Source: CAVUWL01 sp963700105 (lineage in GTDB: Bacteria > Actinomycetota > Thermoleophilia > Solirubrobacterales > 70-9). From it: a stretch of 64,000 nt of DNA. Positions 48,262 through 57,187 of the stretch are shown piece after piece; the stretch's first letter is position 1; every line of letters starts with the position of its first letter. The stretch is from the NCBI GenBank assembly GCA_963700105.1, contig CAVOWL010000004.1, forward strand, positions 186,001 through 250,000, in the 5' to 3' direction. The notes below the pieces were generated by a model. That model worked only from the letters and a program-made list of their open reading frames with translations, was not told the origin of the DNA and did no database searches. A program made the position numbers and the translations under genes.

Positions 48262-51200
48262 TTAGGCCGCCAGGGCGTCGGGGCCGAGCATGTGCCCCAA
48301 CTCGGCCCTGAGGCCGCTGGAGGGCCGCACCCGGTAGCCGCTGCCCAGCCGAATCTCCTTCGCCTCCCCCACGGCAGTGCGAATCGCCAGGTGCACGTCT
48401 GATTCGCCCTTGTGGTGCTCGAACACGTTCTTCAGCTCATCGACCAGGCCAGGGGCGAACTTGGCGGCATCGATCGTCAGCCGCAGTGGCCCAGAGGTGC
48501 TGCTCGCGGCCAGGTTGGCTCGCGCGATCTCGCCGCTGTCGGGCTCAAAGCGCTCGGCCTCTTGCACGACTAACTTCGTCTCGCCTCGATCTTTGTGGTC
48601 GAGGCGACCGCGGACAAGGACGATCGCATCGGGGCTGATCACGGTCGCGCTCTCAGACTGATCGGCCTTGAAGACGAGCAACTCCACCTGACCCTCGATG
48701 TCGTCGAGCGTGGCAAACATCATCTGGGTTCCACTCTTGGTGCGGATCTTTTTGCAGTCGATCACGATTCCCCCCACGGTCACCCAGGAACCATCCGCGC
48801 GCGAACTGAGATCAGCCAGGCCACAGTCAACCCGGGCGCGCAGCGCGTCACGAACCTCGGCCAGCGGGTGAGAGGAAAGGTAGGTCCCAAGCGTCTCCTT
48901 CTCCATCGCCAGAAGCTCAGCTCGGTCAAACTCCGCCGCGGAGATCGGGGGGCGGTGCTGGGACTGCGATGCGCCACCGTCATCGCCCCCGCCAACGTCA
49001 AAAATCGAACCCTGCCCGAGCTGGGCGTCCTCCTGGGCCTTTTGGCCCGAGGATTGAGCAGCGGGTAACGCCTCGAGCATCCCCCTGCGGGTCGACCCGG
49101 TCGAATCCAGCGCGCCGCACTTGATCAGACACTCAATCGCGCGTTTGTTGACGGCGCGGGAGTCGACCCGTTCGCAGAAGTCCCAGATTGAGCTGATTGG
49201 ACCCCCCTCCCGAGCCCGCAAGATCGACTCAACCGCAGCATGCCCGACGTTCTTGACCGCATCGAGGCCGAAACGAATCGCCTTCTCAGAGACGACGAAA
49301 TCGTGATCGGAGGAATTGACGTCGGGGGGAAGGACCTCGATTCCCATCTCCTCGCAGCGATTGACGAAAAACGGAACCTTGTCTTTCGTGTTCATCACCG
49401 AGGAGATCACGGCGGCCATGTACTCGGCCGGGAAGTTGGCCTTGAGGTAGGCGGTGCGGTAGGAGATCAGCGCGTAGCAGGCGGCGTGGGACTTGTTGTA
49501 TGAGTAATCAGCGGCCGCTTCGTTTAGCTTCCAGAGGTCCTTGGCGACCCCCGGCGTGGTCCCTGATTCCTTCAGGCCCTGCATGAACTTGTCCTTCATC
49601 GTCGCCATCATCTCGCGCTTCTTCTTGCCGATCGCCTTGCGCAAATCATCGGCCTCGGCGCCTGAGAAACCGGCCATCGAGCGCGCGATCTCCATCAACT
49701 GCTCCTGGTAGACGACGCAGCCATAGGTCGCCTCGGTGATCGCCCGCAGCCGCGGATCCGGGTAGCGAACGGTGGACGGATCCCGCTTGCCCTTCGCGTA
49801 GGCGGGGATATAGGCCATCGCGCCGGGGCGGTAGAGGGCTCCGAGTGCAACCAGGTCGGCGAATTCCGTCGGTCCAACCTTGCGCAGGGCCTCGCGCATC
49901 CCCTCTGACTCGAACTGAAACACGCCCGTAGACTCGCCACGGGCGAGCATCTCATAGGTCTTTTGGTCGTCGAGGGGAATCGTCTCCATGTCGACACTCG
50001 CCCCCCTCGAGCGCTCGATAATGTCGATCGCGTCCTCGATCACATCGAGGTTGCGCAGGCCGAGGAAGTCCATCTTCAGCAGGCCGATCTCCTCGATCGG
50101 TCCCATCGAGTACTGGGTCACGATCTTGTACTGGCGCTCGGGCTTGCCGGACCCGCCGATCCCGGCGCCAGCCGGGGCGCTGCGATCCTCGGCCAGCTGC
50201 AGGGGGACGATCTCTTGCAGCGGTCGGTCCGCGATCACCACCGCCGCGGCGTGAATCGAGTTGTTGCGGATGATTCCCTCGAGCCCCTGGGCAACGTCAA
50301 TGATCCGCTTTGCGTCGGGCTCGGCATCGTAGGTGTTGCGCAGCTCCTGACCGGGCTTCAGGCAGTCCTCAAAGGAGGGGCTGCGCCCGAGGATCGGCTC
50401 GGGGATCTGCTTTGCGAGTCGATCACCGCTGCCGTAGTCAAACCCGAGCACCCGGGCGGCGTCGCGGGTCGCAGCGCGCGGCGCCATCTTGCCAAAGGTA
50501 ATGATCTGGGCAACCGACTCGCGGCCGTACTTCTCGGCAACGTAGCGGATAACCCGCTCGCGGCCGCGGACCGAAAAATCAATGTCGATGTCGGGCATCG
50601 ACTTGCGTCCGGGATTCAGAAAACGCTCAAATAGGAGGTCGTTGGCGAGCGGGTCAATATCGGTGATATTGAGCCCATAGGCAACAATTGAGCCCGCCGC
50701 CGAACCGCGTCCGGGGCCAACCGCGATTCCGTTCTCCTTGGCAAACCGAACGAAATCCCAGACAATTAAGAAGTAGGAGGAAAACCCCATCTCCTCAATC
50801 ACACCGAGCTCAAACTCCAGCCGCTTGACGGCCGCTGCGGGGACCGGATCACCGTACCGGCGACTCAGACCCTCGCTGGCGATCCGGCGCAGCATCGCCT
50901 CGGGCTCCTCGCCGTCATCCGTGGAATAGCAAGGAAGCAGGAGTTTGCCCAGCTCGATCTCCAGCTCGCAGCGTTCGGCGATCTCCACCGTGGTGGGCAC
51001 AGCCTCCGGCCACTGCGCGAACGCCTCAGCCATCTCATCGCTGCTTTTGAGGAAAAACTCGTTTGTGTCGAAACTGAGCTTCGGCGCCTGCAGGGTCGAT
51101 TTCGTCTGAACGCATAGCAATGCCGCGTGGTTATCGAAGTCCTCGCGCCGCAGGTAATGGACGTCGGCGGTGCCAACCAGGGGTCGGCCCAGATCCCGAG

Positions 51201-51786
51201 CGAAGCGGACGATGCCGTCGTTGGCCTTCTCCTGCTCGGCAATCCCGTTTTTTTGCACCTCGAAATAGAGCTGATCCGCGCCAAAGGCCTGGATCAGATC
51301 ATCGAGGTGGGCACGGGCATCCTCGTGGCGCTCCTCGACCAGGCGACGGCAAAAGCGCGACTGCAGACAGCCCGTGAGCACGATCACACCCTCGGAGTGC
51401 GAGGCGAGTAGCTCCATGTCGACATTGGCCTTCCCCCGCGAGAATCCTTCGAGAAAGCCTGCCGAGGTGAGCTGGACCAGGTTGGCAAAACCGGTGTTGT
51501 TCTCGGCCAAAAGGGTGAGGTGGTTGCGCTCATAGCGGGGCTGCTCTTTGATCGCGTGACGATCATCGACCAGGTAGGCCTCGAGGCCAACGATCGGCTT
51601 GATGCCTTGCTTTCGACACGCTTTGTAGAGGTCGACCGCGCCATTCATCACGCCGTGGTCGGTGAGCCCCAAAGCCGGCTGATCGAGCTCCGCGGCGCGG
51701 GCTGCCATCGCCTCAATCTTGCAGGCACCATCGAGTAAGGAGTACTCACTGTGGGCGTGCAGATGGGCAGCTGGAGATCGGCTCAC
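48262..51786 (-). CDS. dnaE: DNA polymerase III alpha subunit
   Basis: The replicative DNA polymerase catalytic subunit, 1174 residues, normal for DnaE1. The N-terminal PHP domain opens with HLHAHSEYSLLDGACKIEAM. The palm shows GPGRGSAAGSIVAYGL and the catalytic Asp motif PDIDIDFSVRGR near residue 400; NKSHAACYALISYRTAYLKA lies in the fingers. Near the C-terminus are a helix-hairpin-helix and an OB-fold domain (VTVGGIVIDCKKIRTKSGTQ), then a beta-clamp-binding region. No intein is present. It starts with GTG at 51786; the Rpf-like hydrolase gene ends 97 nt upstream. Confidence 0.97.
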   Translation of the reverse strand: MSRSPAAHLHAHSEYSLLDGACKIEAMAARAAELDQPALGLTDHGVMNGAVDLYKACRKQGIKPIVGLEAYLVDDRHAIKEQPRYERNHLTLLAENNTGFANLVQLTSAGFLEGFSRGKANVDMELLASHSEGVIVLTGCLQSRFCRRLVEERHEDARAHLDDLIQAFGADQLYFEVQKNGIAEQEKANDGIVRFARDLGRPLVGTADVHYLRREDFDNHAALLCVQTKSTLQAPKLSFDTNEFFLKSSDEMAEAFAQWPEAVPTTVEIAERCELEIELGKLLLPCYSTDDGEEPEAMLRRIASEGLSRRYGDPVPAAAVKRLEFELGVIEEMGFSSYFLIVWDFVRFAKENGIAVGPGRGSAAGSIVAYGLNITDIDPLANDLLFERFLNPGRKSMPDIDIDFSVRGRERVIRYVAEKYGRESVAQIITFGKMAPRAATRDAARVLGFDYGSGDRLAKQIPEPILGRSPSFEDCLKPGQELRNTYDAEPDAKRIIDVAQGLEGIIRNNSIHAAAVVIADRPLQEIVPLQLAEDRSAPAGAGIGGSGKPERQYKIVTQYSMGPIEEIGLLKMDFLGLRNLDVIEDAIDIIERSRGASVDMETIPLDDQKTYEMLARGESTGVFQFESEGMREALRKVGPTEFADLVALGALYRPGAMAYIPAYAKGKRDPSTVRYPDPRLRAITEATYGCVVYQEQLMEIARSMAGFSGAEADDLRKAIGKKKREMMATMKDKFMQGLKESGTTPGVAKDLWKLNEAAADYSYNKSHAACYALISYRTAYLKANFPAEYMAAVISSVMNTKDKVPFFVNRCEEMGIEVLPPDVNSSDHDFVVSEKAIRFGLDAVKNVGHAAVESILRAREGGPISSIWDFCERVDSRAVNKRAIECLIKCGALDSTGSTRRGMLEALPAAQSSGQKAQEDAQLGQGSIFDVGGGDDGGASQSQHRPPISAAEFDRAELLAMEKETLGTYLSSHPLAEVRDALRARVDCGLADLSSRADGSWVTVGGIVIDCKKIRTKSGTQMMFATLDDIEGQVELLVFKADQSESATVISPDAIVLVRGRLDHKDRGETKLVVQEAERFEPDSGEIARANLAASSTSGPLRLTIDAAKFAPGLVDELKNVFEHHKGESDVHLAIRTAVGEAKEIRLGSGYRVRPSSGLRAELGHMLGPDALAA

Positions 51787-51883
51787 TGGATGCTGCGATC
51801 ATGCCAAGCGGAGCAGATGGCACCGCCGGAGGACGATCCGCCCTTCCCGCTATCTGCGCGACAAAAAGCTGGCGGCGCGCTGT

Positions 51884-52912
51884 TCAGCCGCCGCCGCAGA
51901 CCCAGGCGCTGCGACCCGAGGATGCATAGATCTGAGCGGCGATTGAGTTTTGTTCTGATTTTGGAGCGCTCTGGGGGCTGCCCTTGCCACCGTACTCACG
52001 CCAGGTGGAGGGCAGGATCTGGTAGGCGCCGCCGGCTCCACTGGAGGGATTTACGGCGCCGTAGTTTCCCCCGGACTCACACATCACGATGTAGGAGGGA
52101 ATCGAGTAAGGGCCGCCGAGCCAACGTTCCACGGTCGATTCGGCCCCTGCCTGCCCGACCCGCTGGGCGGCGGCCGCCTGAGCGGTGCGGATCTCACCGA
52201 CCCAGCTGCCGATATTGGATTTCAAACTGGCCAGCGAGGCCGCCCGGGCGGAGGTAATCGACTGCAGCCGTGCCGCGGAGGCTTCGGCATCTTGGTGCAC
52301 GGTCGAGATTTGGGAGCGAGCGAGCGCCAGCCGCGCATCGTAGGCATCGACACGCGCCTTGAGGGCCGCGACCATGTCGAGCTGGCTGCGCACCGCATTC
52401 CTGACCTCTGCAACCCGCTCGGCGAGGGCTCGGTCGGAGCTCTCTATCTCGCGCAGATATTCGCTTTGGGTGAGGAGTTCGTTGAAGTCGCCCGAACCGA
52501 GCACGATGCCGGCGGTGTTTGGAGACCCACTCTCATAGATCGCGACGAGACGTTGGGCGAGCTCGCCGCGAACCCGACGCAGGTGACCCTGCTCCAGATC
52601 GAGGCGTCGCTGGGTGATCTGCACTTTGGCGGCGAGCTGCGCCGAGTGCTGCTGTCCGCGGGCCAGCATTGAGCTGAGCTGCTGTTGGCGTGCCGCGGCG
52701 GCGCTTGCCTGCTGCTGAGCGGCCGCGAGCTGGCTTTGGCTGGCCTGCAGGCCGGCAGCAATTGCACCTGCCTGACTGCGAGCCGCTTCAACCTTTGCCT
52801 GCAGGGCGCCGATATCGGCGTCGGCGGCTGGGACCGCCGACACCAGTAGCGCGGTGGTGGCGGAACTCAAAACGAGCACCAGGGCGGCAGCAATCGATCG
52901 TGATCGTCGCAT
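51884..52912 (-). CDS. Secreted coiled-coil wall hydrolase with Rpf/transglycosylase-like domain
   Basis: A 342-residue exported protein. ATG 52912 gives a clean signal peptide (MRRSRSIAAALVLVLSS to about AVPAADA); an ORF to 52963 would run over the promoter. Residues about 35-250 are long coiled coils rich in Ala/Gln (ALQAKVEAARSQAGAIAAGL, LQSITSARAASLASLKS) like NlpC/P60-partner or EnvC/RipC-type stalks. The C-terminal 80 residues hold YIVMCESGGNYGAVNPSSGA and GAYQILPSTWREYGG, a lysozyme-like fold of the resuscitation-promoting-factor type with its catalytic Glu. It probably cleaves peptidoglycan during growth or division. Confidence 0.88.
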   Translation of the reverse strand: MRRSRSIAAALVLVLSSATTALLVSAVPAADADIGALQAKVEAARSQAGAIAAGLQASQSQLAAAQQQASAAAARQQQLSSMLARGQQHSAQLAAKVQITQRRLDLEQGHLRRVRGELAQRLVAIYESGSPNTAGIVLGSGDFNELLTQSEYLREIESSDRALAERVAEVRNAVRSQLDMVAALKARVDAYDARLALARSQISTVHQDAEASAARLQSITSARAASLASLKSNIGSWVGEIRTAQAAAAQRVGQAGAESTVERWLGGPYSIPSYIVMCESGGNYGAVNPSSGAGGAYQILPSTWREYGGKGSPQSAPKSEQNSIAAQIYASSGRSAWVCGGG

Positions 52913-52935
52913 GAAGCGGGCGAGACTAGCGGACT

Positions 52936-52963
52936 CTGTTAGCGAATGCTCACAAGTTGTCAA
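52936..52963 (-). promoter_or_regulatory. Strong sigma-70-type promoter of the wall hydrolase gene
   Basis: On the minus strand TTGACA (52963-52958) is 16 nt from TAACAG (52941-52936), and the predicted transcript start lies about 15 nt before the ATG at 52912. This is the best -35 match seen in the window. Confidence 0.6.
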
Positions 52964-52964
52964 T

Positions 52965-52988
52965 AATCCGCAAGGAAACTTGCGGATT
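52965..52988. terminator. 10-bp hairpin with GAAA loop downstream of the argG operon
   Basis: AATCCGCAAG (52965-52974) pairs with CTTGCGGATT (52979-52988) around a GAAA loop on the plus strand. It lies 8 nt past the small gene that follows argG and just before the next promoter, where a terminator is expected. There is no clear U-run, so the call is tentative. Confidence 0.45.
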
Positions 52989-52996
52989 GTTGCGCC

Positions 52997-53149
52997 CTAT
53001 CCCTCGGGCAGGCGGCGCGCGAGGAGGAAGAACCCGGCTCCCAGCAAAAACGTCGCGATCGCCACCCCAATGCGGATCTGGCGACGGTAGCGCCGGCGAA
53101 TGTAGGTGAGGGCGAAACGAATCGCCGCCTTGCCGAAGGCGTCAACCAT
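52997..53149 (-). CDS. 50-residue membrane protein coupled to argG
   Basis: A frame from ATG 53149, overlapping the end of argG by 8 nt, encodes MVDAFGKAAIRFALTYIRRR followed by a basic stretch and one membrane span (RIGVAIATFLLGAGFFLLAR) ending LPEG. The start lies 3 nt after GGGGGCGAG, and the overlap indicates translational coupling with argG. A longer ORF to 53287 lies inside argG and is not used. The Arg-rich juxtamembrane segment predicts an N-in orientation. Function unknown. Confidence 0.6.
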   Translation of the reverse strand: MVDAFGKAAIRFALTYIRRRYRRQIRIGVAIATFLLGAGFFLLARRLPEG

Positions 53150-54428
53150 CGGCTCGCCCCCGCTCACCGGCGTGCCGCAACCGATGGGCCATTCGAGACT
53201 GCAGCGACCACAGCTCGATGAAGCCTGGAGAAGCGGTCTGGGAGAAGAGGCCCCCCGAGTCAGAAAAGGAAGCGAGGCTGGCGTCATACACCGCGTTGGG
53301 GGAGGATCGAGTCACCACGCGAACGCACCCCTTGAAGAGCCTCAACCCAATCTCGCCGCTGACCTGCTGGTTGACCGCGTTCATGTAGGCGTCTAGGTCG
53401 GAGCGCAGCGGCTCCCACCAAAGCCCGGCGTAGACGAGATAACTCCAGCGCTGATCGAGCCCCGGCTTGAATTGGTTTTGGTGGATCGTGCCGACCAGGC
53501 GCTCGAGCTCCTGATGCGCGGTGAGGATGATCGCCGCCGCCGGAGCCTCATAGATGTCGCGCACCTTGAGGCCGACGATGCGGTCCTCGATCTGATCGAC
53601 GATTCCGACCCCGTGGCGGGCGCCGAGCTGGGCGGCGCGTTCGAGTAGCTCGACCAGGCCTAACCGCTCGCCGTTAATCGCGACCGGCACGCCGGCCTCA
53701 AATCCGACCGTGACCACCTCGGCTTGATCGGGAGCGTCCTCGGGACGGCTGACCAGCTGAAATACATCATCATCGGGCGCGTGGCCCAGATCCTCGATCC
53801 AGCGCCCCTCCGAGGAGCGCCCCCAGAGGTTGTCATCGATCGAGTAGGGGGCCGTCTCGGTGCCACCTTTGACGATGATCCCGTGCTCCCGAGCGTAGGC
53901 GACCTCCTCCTCGCGTCCCATCTGCCAAGAGCGCACCGGCGCAATTGTTTTCAGCTCAGGCGCCAGGGTTGCAACCGTAGCCTCGATTCGGACCTGGTCA
54001 TTACCCTTGCCCGTGCAGCCGTGGGCGATCGTGTCCGCTCCGCTCAGGCGCGCGTAGTCGACAGCCAGTTTGGCGATCAGCGGCCGCCCCAGGGCGGTGA
54101 AGAGCGGATAGCCACCGCCGTATAGCGCGTTGGCCTTGATCGCGGGTAAGACGAACTCCTTTGCGAACTGCTCGCGTGCGTCGACGACGTGGCAGTCGAT
54201 CGCACCGAGCCGCCTGGCCTTGGCCTTGATCACCTCGTAATCCTCCCCGGGCTGGCCGAGGTTCACGGTCAGGCAGACGACCTCGGCCGCATAGGAATCC
54301 TGGATCCATTTGAGCATCACACTGGTGTCCAGACCGCCGGAGTAAAGCAACAGGACCCGTTGCACCTGCTCGGGGTCGGCCTCATAGCTCGCCGTTCGAA
54401 TCTGCTCTGGGGGCTGGTTCTTGCTCAC
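53142..54428 (-). CDS. argG: Argininosuccinate synthase
   Basis: ArgG condenses citrulline and aspartate with ATP in arginine synthesis. The ATP-pyrophosphatase motif is VLLLYSGGLDTSVMLKWI; further signatures are ARLSGADTIAHGCTGKGNDQVR, TAPYSIDDNLWGRSSEG and LRLFKGCVRVVTRSSPNAVYD. With GTG at 54428 it has 428 residues, including an N-terminal extension of about 25 residues; an ORF to 54566 overlaps the divergent sortase gene. It is separated from argC-J-B-D (55.9-60.3 kb) by the sortase and two small genes, and argF, argH and argR are not in the window. Confidence 0.95.
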   Translation of the reverse strand: MSKNQPPEQIRTASYEADPEQVQRVLLLYSGGLDTSVMLKWIQDSYAAEVVCLTVNLGQPGEDYEVIKAKARRLGAIDCHVVDAREQFAKEFVLPAIKANALYGGGYPLFTALGRPLIAKLAVDYARLSGADTIAHGCTGKGNDQVRIEATVATLAPELKTIAPVRSWQMGREEEVAYAREHGIIVKGGTETAPYSIDDNLWGRSSEGRWIEDLGHAPDDDVFQLVSRPEDAPDQAEVVTVGFEAGVPVAINGERLGLVELLERAAQLGARHGVGIVDQIEDRIVGLKVRDIYEAPAAAIILTAHQELERLVGTIHQNQFKPGLDQRWSYLVYAGLWWEPLRSDLDAYMNAVNQQVSGEIGLRLFKGCVRVVTRSSPNAVYDASLASFSDSGGLFSQTASPGFIELWSLQSRMAHRLRHAGERGRADG

Positions 54429-54489
54429 CGCAGGCGCGAAGTCTCGCACGGGCCCCCAAACAGCGACTGCCGCTGCCAGAATCCCTAAG

Positions 54490-55161
54490 ATGAGGCGCCT
54501 CGGACACATCCTCTCGATTGCGCTGATCAGCGCCGGCTTGGTGGTGATCGCCGACGTCGGGATCACCCTCGCCTACGAGGAGCCCCTCTCATCGATCTAT
54601 GCCTCGATCAAGCAGGGCGAAGCAGCGAGTCAGCTAAAGAGCTTAGAAGCCGAGTACCCAACCCACCGCGAGCTGCGTGCCGTCGCTCGAATCAGCAATC
54701 CGAGCAGACGGATCGCGATCCTGGCGCGACGCTTCGCCGCGCAGGCGGGCACCGGCAGTGCGATCGGTCGGATCATTGCTCCGGCGATGAACGGTCTGAA
54801 CGCCGTCGTGATCCAGGGGACGGATACCTCGAGCCTTGAGAAGGGGCCTGGGCACTACCCCCAAACCCCGTTTCCGGGGCAGGGCGGAACGGTCGGGATC
54901 GCCGGTCACCGCACCACCTACCTGGCACCGTTTCGTCACATCGACTCGATGAAGCGGGGTGACCTTATCCGGCTCGAAATGCCCTACGCGAAATTCGTCT
55001 ACCGGGTGCAGGGGACGGCGATCGTCGAACCGAGCGACGTCGGGATTGTCAGAAAGGTCGGCTACGAACGCCTCGTGCTGAGCGCTTGCCATCCCCTCTA
55101 CAGCGCCTCGCAGCGCTACATCGTCTTCGCCAGGATGGTCCGCGAGCGCATCGCCAGCTGA
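54490..55161 (+). CDS. Class E-type sortase
   Basis: A membrane-anchored transpeptidase of 223 residues. ATG 54490 gives an N-terminal anchor (GHILSIALISAGLVVIADVGIT). The catalytic residues are His140 (GIAGHRTTYLAPF), Cys200 (LVLSACHPLYSA) and Arg209 (SQRYIVFAR). The motif around Cys (SACHP rather than TLxTC) and the length suit class E/F-like actinobacterial sortases that attach surface proteins to peptidoglycan. CAGAAT lies 7 nt upstream of the start. No LPxTG or LAxTG protein is found in the window, but the Thr-rich membrane protein encoded next to it is a notable neighbour. Confidence 0.9.
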   Translation: MRRLGHILSIALISAGLVVIADVGITLAYEEPLSSIYASIKQGEAASQLKSLEAEYPTHRELRAVARISNPSRRIAILARRFAAQAGTGSAIGRIIAPAMNGLNAVVIQGTDTSSLEKGPGHYPQTPFPGQGGTVGIAGHRTTYLAPFRHIDSMKRGDLIRLEMPYAKFVYRVQGTAIVEPSDVGIVRKVGYERLVLSACHPLYSASQRYIVFARMVRERIAS

Positions 55162-55178
55162 GCTCGCCGAGGCGAGTT

Positions 55179-55544
55179 CTAGGGGGCGGGGACGCCCCCG
55201 CTTCCATTGCCGTGAGAACCGGTCGTGGTCGTCGAGGTCGTGGTCGGCGGGGTGGTCGAGGTCGTGGTCGGCGAGGTTGTGGCAGTGGTCGATCCGGTCG
55301 TGGTCGAACCGGTGCTCGTCGATCCGGTCGTGGTCGGCGAGGTGATCGCCGAGGCCGCCGTGGATTCAGTCGAGGCGGTGGAGCTGGTGCCGTTGTTGTT
55401 GTTTGCCACGACGACAACCGCGATGATCAGGCCGACGATGATCGCGATTAACCCGGCGATCAGCAGGTGCAAGTTTCCCCGCGGCCGAGCACCGTTTGGC
55501 CCCCGTCCTTCGGGCCCCATCATCCTTGTCGGGTCCTCGTGCAC
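55179..55544 (-). CDS. Membrane protein with Ser/Thr-rich mucin-like ectodomain
   Basis: A 121-residue protein from GTG 55544, directly abutting the preceding gene's stop. A cytosolic Gly/Pro/Arg-rich N-terminus (MMGPEGRGPNGARPRGN) leads into one span (LHLLIAGLIAIIVGLIIAVVVVA) and a C-terminal region of about 65 residues that is nearly all Thr, Ser, Pro and Gly, encoded by repeats of the GGTCGTGG type on the plus strand. Such regions are typical O-mannosylation targets or wall-spanning stalks. No sorting signal is present. It is the last gene of the arg operon and convergent with the sortase. Confidence 0.75.
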   Translation of the reverse strand: MHEDPTRMMGPEGRGPNGARPRGNLHLLIAGLIAIIVGLIIAVVVVANNNNGTSSTASTESTAASAITSPTTTGSTSTGSTTTGSTTATTSPTTTSTTPPTTTSTTTTGSHGNGSGGVPAP

Positions 55545-56000
55545 TTAGTCCTCCGGTCCGAGTATCGCGTCGAGGATCCCACTCGCGTCCTCGATCTCAA
55601 ATCCACTTCGAAGCCGCGCCTCAATCTCCTCCCGGCTGTTGCCCGAAACGGCCATCTGCGTGGCCAGCAACCGAGCTCCCGCCGATCCGCTGCGGGGGCC
55701 GCTGCCCGCGGCGGTGGGGGCGTGGCTTCGCTGATCCGGGGGTGAATCCACCGAGGTCAGGTGGAGCGTGCGGCCCGCCGGATCCGGAGGGTCAAGCTCA
55801 TCGGCAGTGGCGCGGAGGCGCTCGGCGATCATGCGGTCGGCATCGGCGCGGGCTTGGTCAAGGTAGGAGCGCGCTTGCTCCTCGGCGTCATCGATCACAC
55901 CCGCCGCGGCCCGCTCGGCCGCCTCGATGATCACCGCGATCCGCTCGGCGGCACTTTTTGCGAGCGGACGGGGCGAGGATGGAAGCTCTTTCGGACTCAC
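55545..56000 (-). CDS. Small coiled-coil protein of unknown function
   Basis: A 151-residue cytosolic protein. Residues about 15-75 form a charged Ala-rich helix (AERIAVIIEAAERAAAGVID then EEQARSYLDQARADADRMIA), similar to DivIVA or ATP-synthase-b-like coiled coils. A Pro/Ser linker follows, then a conserved-looking C-terminal motif NSREEIEARLRSGFEIEDAS and GILDAILG. It overlaps argD by 4 nt and abuts the Thr-rich membrane protein, suggesting the two are made together, perhaps for envelope organisation. No enzymatic residues seen. Confidence 0.7.
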   Translation of the reverse strand: MSPKELPSSPRPLAKSAAERIAVIIEAAERAAAGVIDDAEEQARSYLDQARADADRMIAERLRATADELDPPDPAGRTLHLTSVDSPPDQRSHAPTAAGSGPRSGSAGARLLATQMAVSGNSREEIEARLRSGFEIEDASGILDAILGPED

Positions 56001-57187
56001 GGGTGCCGGTAGCTTAGAAGCGATTCGGAAATCAGGGAGATAGCGCTCTGTAACTGCGCCTCCTCCAGGGTCAGCGGCGGCAACAGGCGCAGGCTGTTAA
56101 CCGCCGGCGCATTGACGACGAGACCGCGCCGCAGAAGATCGGCGCCGAGGGCGCGAGCATCGAGGCCTCGGTCGAGCCCAACGCCGACCATCAGCCCCCG
56201 CCCTCGAACCTCGCAAACGCCGTCGAGGGCGAGCAGGCCCTCTTGCAGCGACTTTCCGAGTTCGCGCACCCTGCGCAGCAGCTCGGGTTGATCGATCAGG
56301 TCAAAGACGGCCAGCGCCGCGGCGGCGACGACCGCCCCCCCGGCGAAGGTCGAGCCGTGATCACCGGCCTCCAACACGCTTCCGGTCATGGTGTCGCCAA
56401 CGCAGGCCCCGATCGGCATCCCGCCGCCGAGCGCCTTCGCGGTGGTCAGGATGTCGGGTCGGACCGGGGTCTGCTCGTAGGCCCACAGCGAGCCGGTCCT
56501 CCCCATCCCGGTCTGGATCTCATCGAAGATCAGCAGCGCCCCGGTCTGATCGCAAGCCCGGCGCGCCGCGAGCAGCGCCTCATCACTTACCGTAAATACT
56601 CCAGCCTCACCCTGGATCGGCTCGATCATGATCGCGGCGGTCCGCTCGCCGATCGCTGCGGCCAGCGCGGCGACGTCGTTTAATGGAACCGAGCGAAAAC
56701 CGGGCAGCATTGGACCGAGCGCCCTGTTTTTGGCCAAGGCCGGGGTGGCGGCCAGAGCACCGTAGGTTCGGCCGTGGAAGTCGCCCTCGAAACTGACGAT
56801 CTCCGGCGCCTCGATCCCCCGCAGGTACGCGTGTTTGCGGGCGATCTTGATTGCGCACTCGTTGGCCTCTGCGCCGGAGTTTGAAAAGAACACCCGCCCG
56901 CCTAGGCTCGAGTTCGCCAGGCGCTCCGCCAGCCGTGCCATCGGTTCGGTGTAAAAGAGGTTTGAGACGTGGATCAGCCGTCCAACCTGCTCGCGCACGG
57001 CCTCGACCACGGCCGGATGACAGTGACCCACCGAGCAAACCGAGATCCCGGTGAGGAAGTCCAGGTACTCCTTTCCCTCCGAGTCCCAAAGGGATGCGCC
57101 GCTCCCCCGCACGAACTCAACACCAGAGCGCCGGTAGGTGCCCATCAGGTAGCGGTCCTCCAGCGCTTGGATCTCGGTCAGGTTCAC
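55997..57187 (-). CDS. argD: Acetylornithine aminotransferase
   Basis: ArgD converts N-acetylglutamate semialdehyde to N-acetylornithine. The 396-residue class III aminotransferase has LIHVSNLFYTEPMARLAERL, FFSNSGAEANECAIKIARKH, the PLP-interacting DEIQTGMGRTGSLWAYE and the PLP-binding lysine near residue 250 in TTAKALGGGMPIGA, with GDHGSTFAGGAVVAAAA following. The starting codon GTG 57187 overlaps argB by 4 nt. It follows argC-argJ-argB in one tight operon. Confidence 0.95.
   Translation of the reverse strand: MNLTEIQALEDRYLMGTYRRSGVEFVRGSGASLWDSEGKEYLDFLTGISVCSVGHCHPAVVEAVREQVGRLIHVSNLFYTEPMARLAERLANSSLGGRVFFSNSGAEANECAIKIARKHAYLRGIEAPEIVSFEGDFHGRTYGALAATPALAKNRALGPMLPGFRSVPLNDVAALAAAIGERTAAIMIEPIQGEAGVFTVSDEALLAARRACDQTGALLIFDEIQTGMGRTGSLWAYEQTPVRPDILTTAKALGGGMPIGACVGDTMTGSVLEAGDHGSTFAGGAVVAAAALAVFDLIDQPELLRRVRELGKSLQEGLLALDGVCEVRGRGLMVGVGLDRGLDARALGADLLRRGLVVNAPAVNSLRLLPPLTLEEAQLQSAISLISESLLSYRHP

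Noticed and set aside
55190..55400. CRISPR-like or regulatory direct repeats (GGTCGTGG units)
   Set aside because: The repeats are in phase with Thr/Ser codons of the mucin-like protein on the minus strand and have no spacers of constant length.
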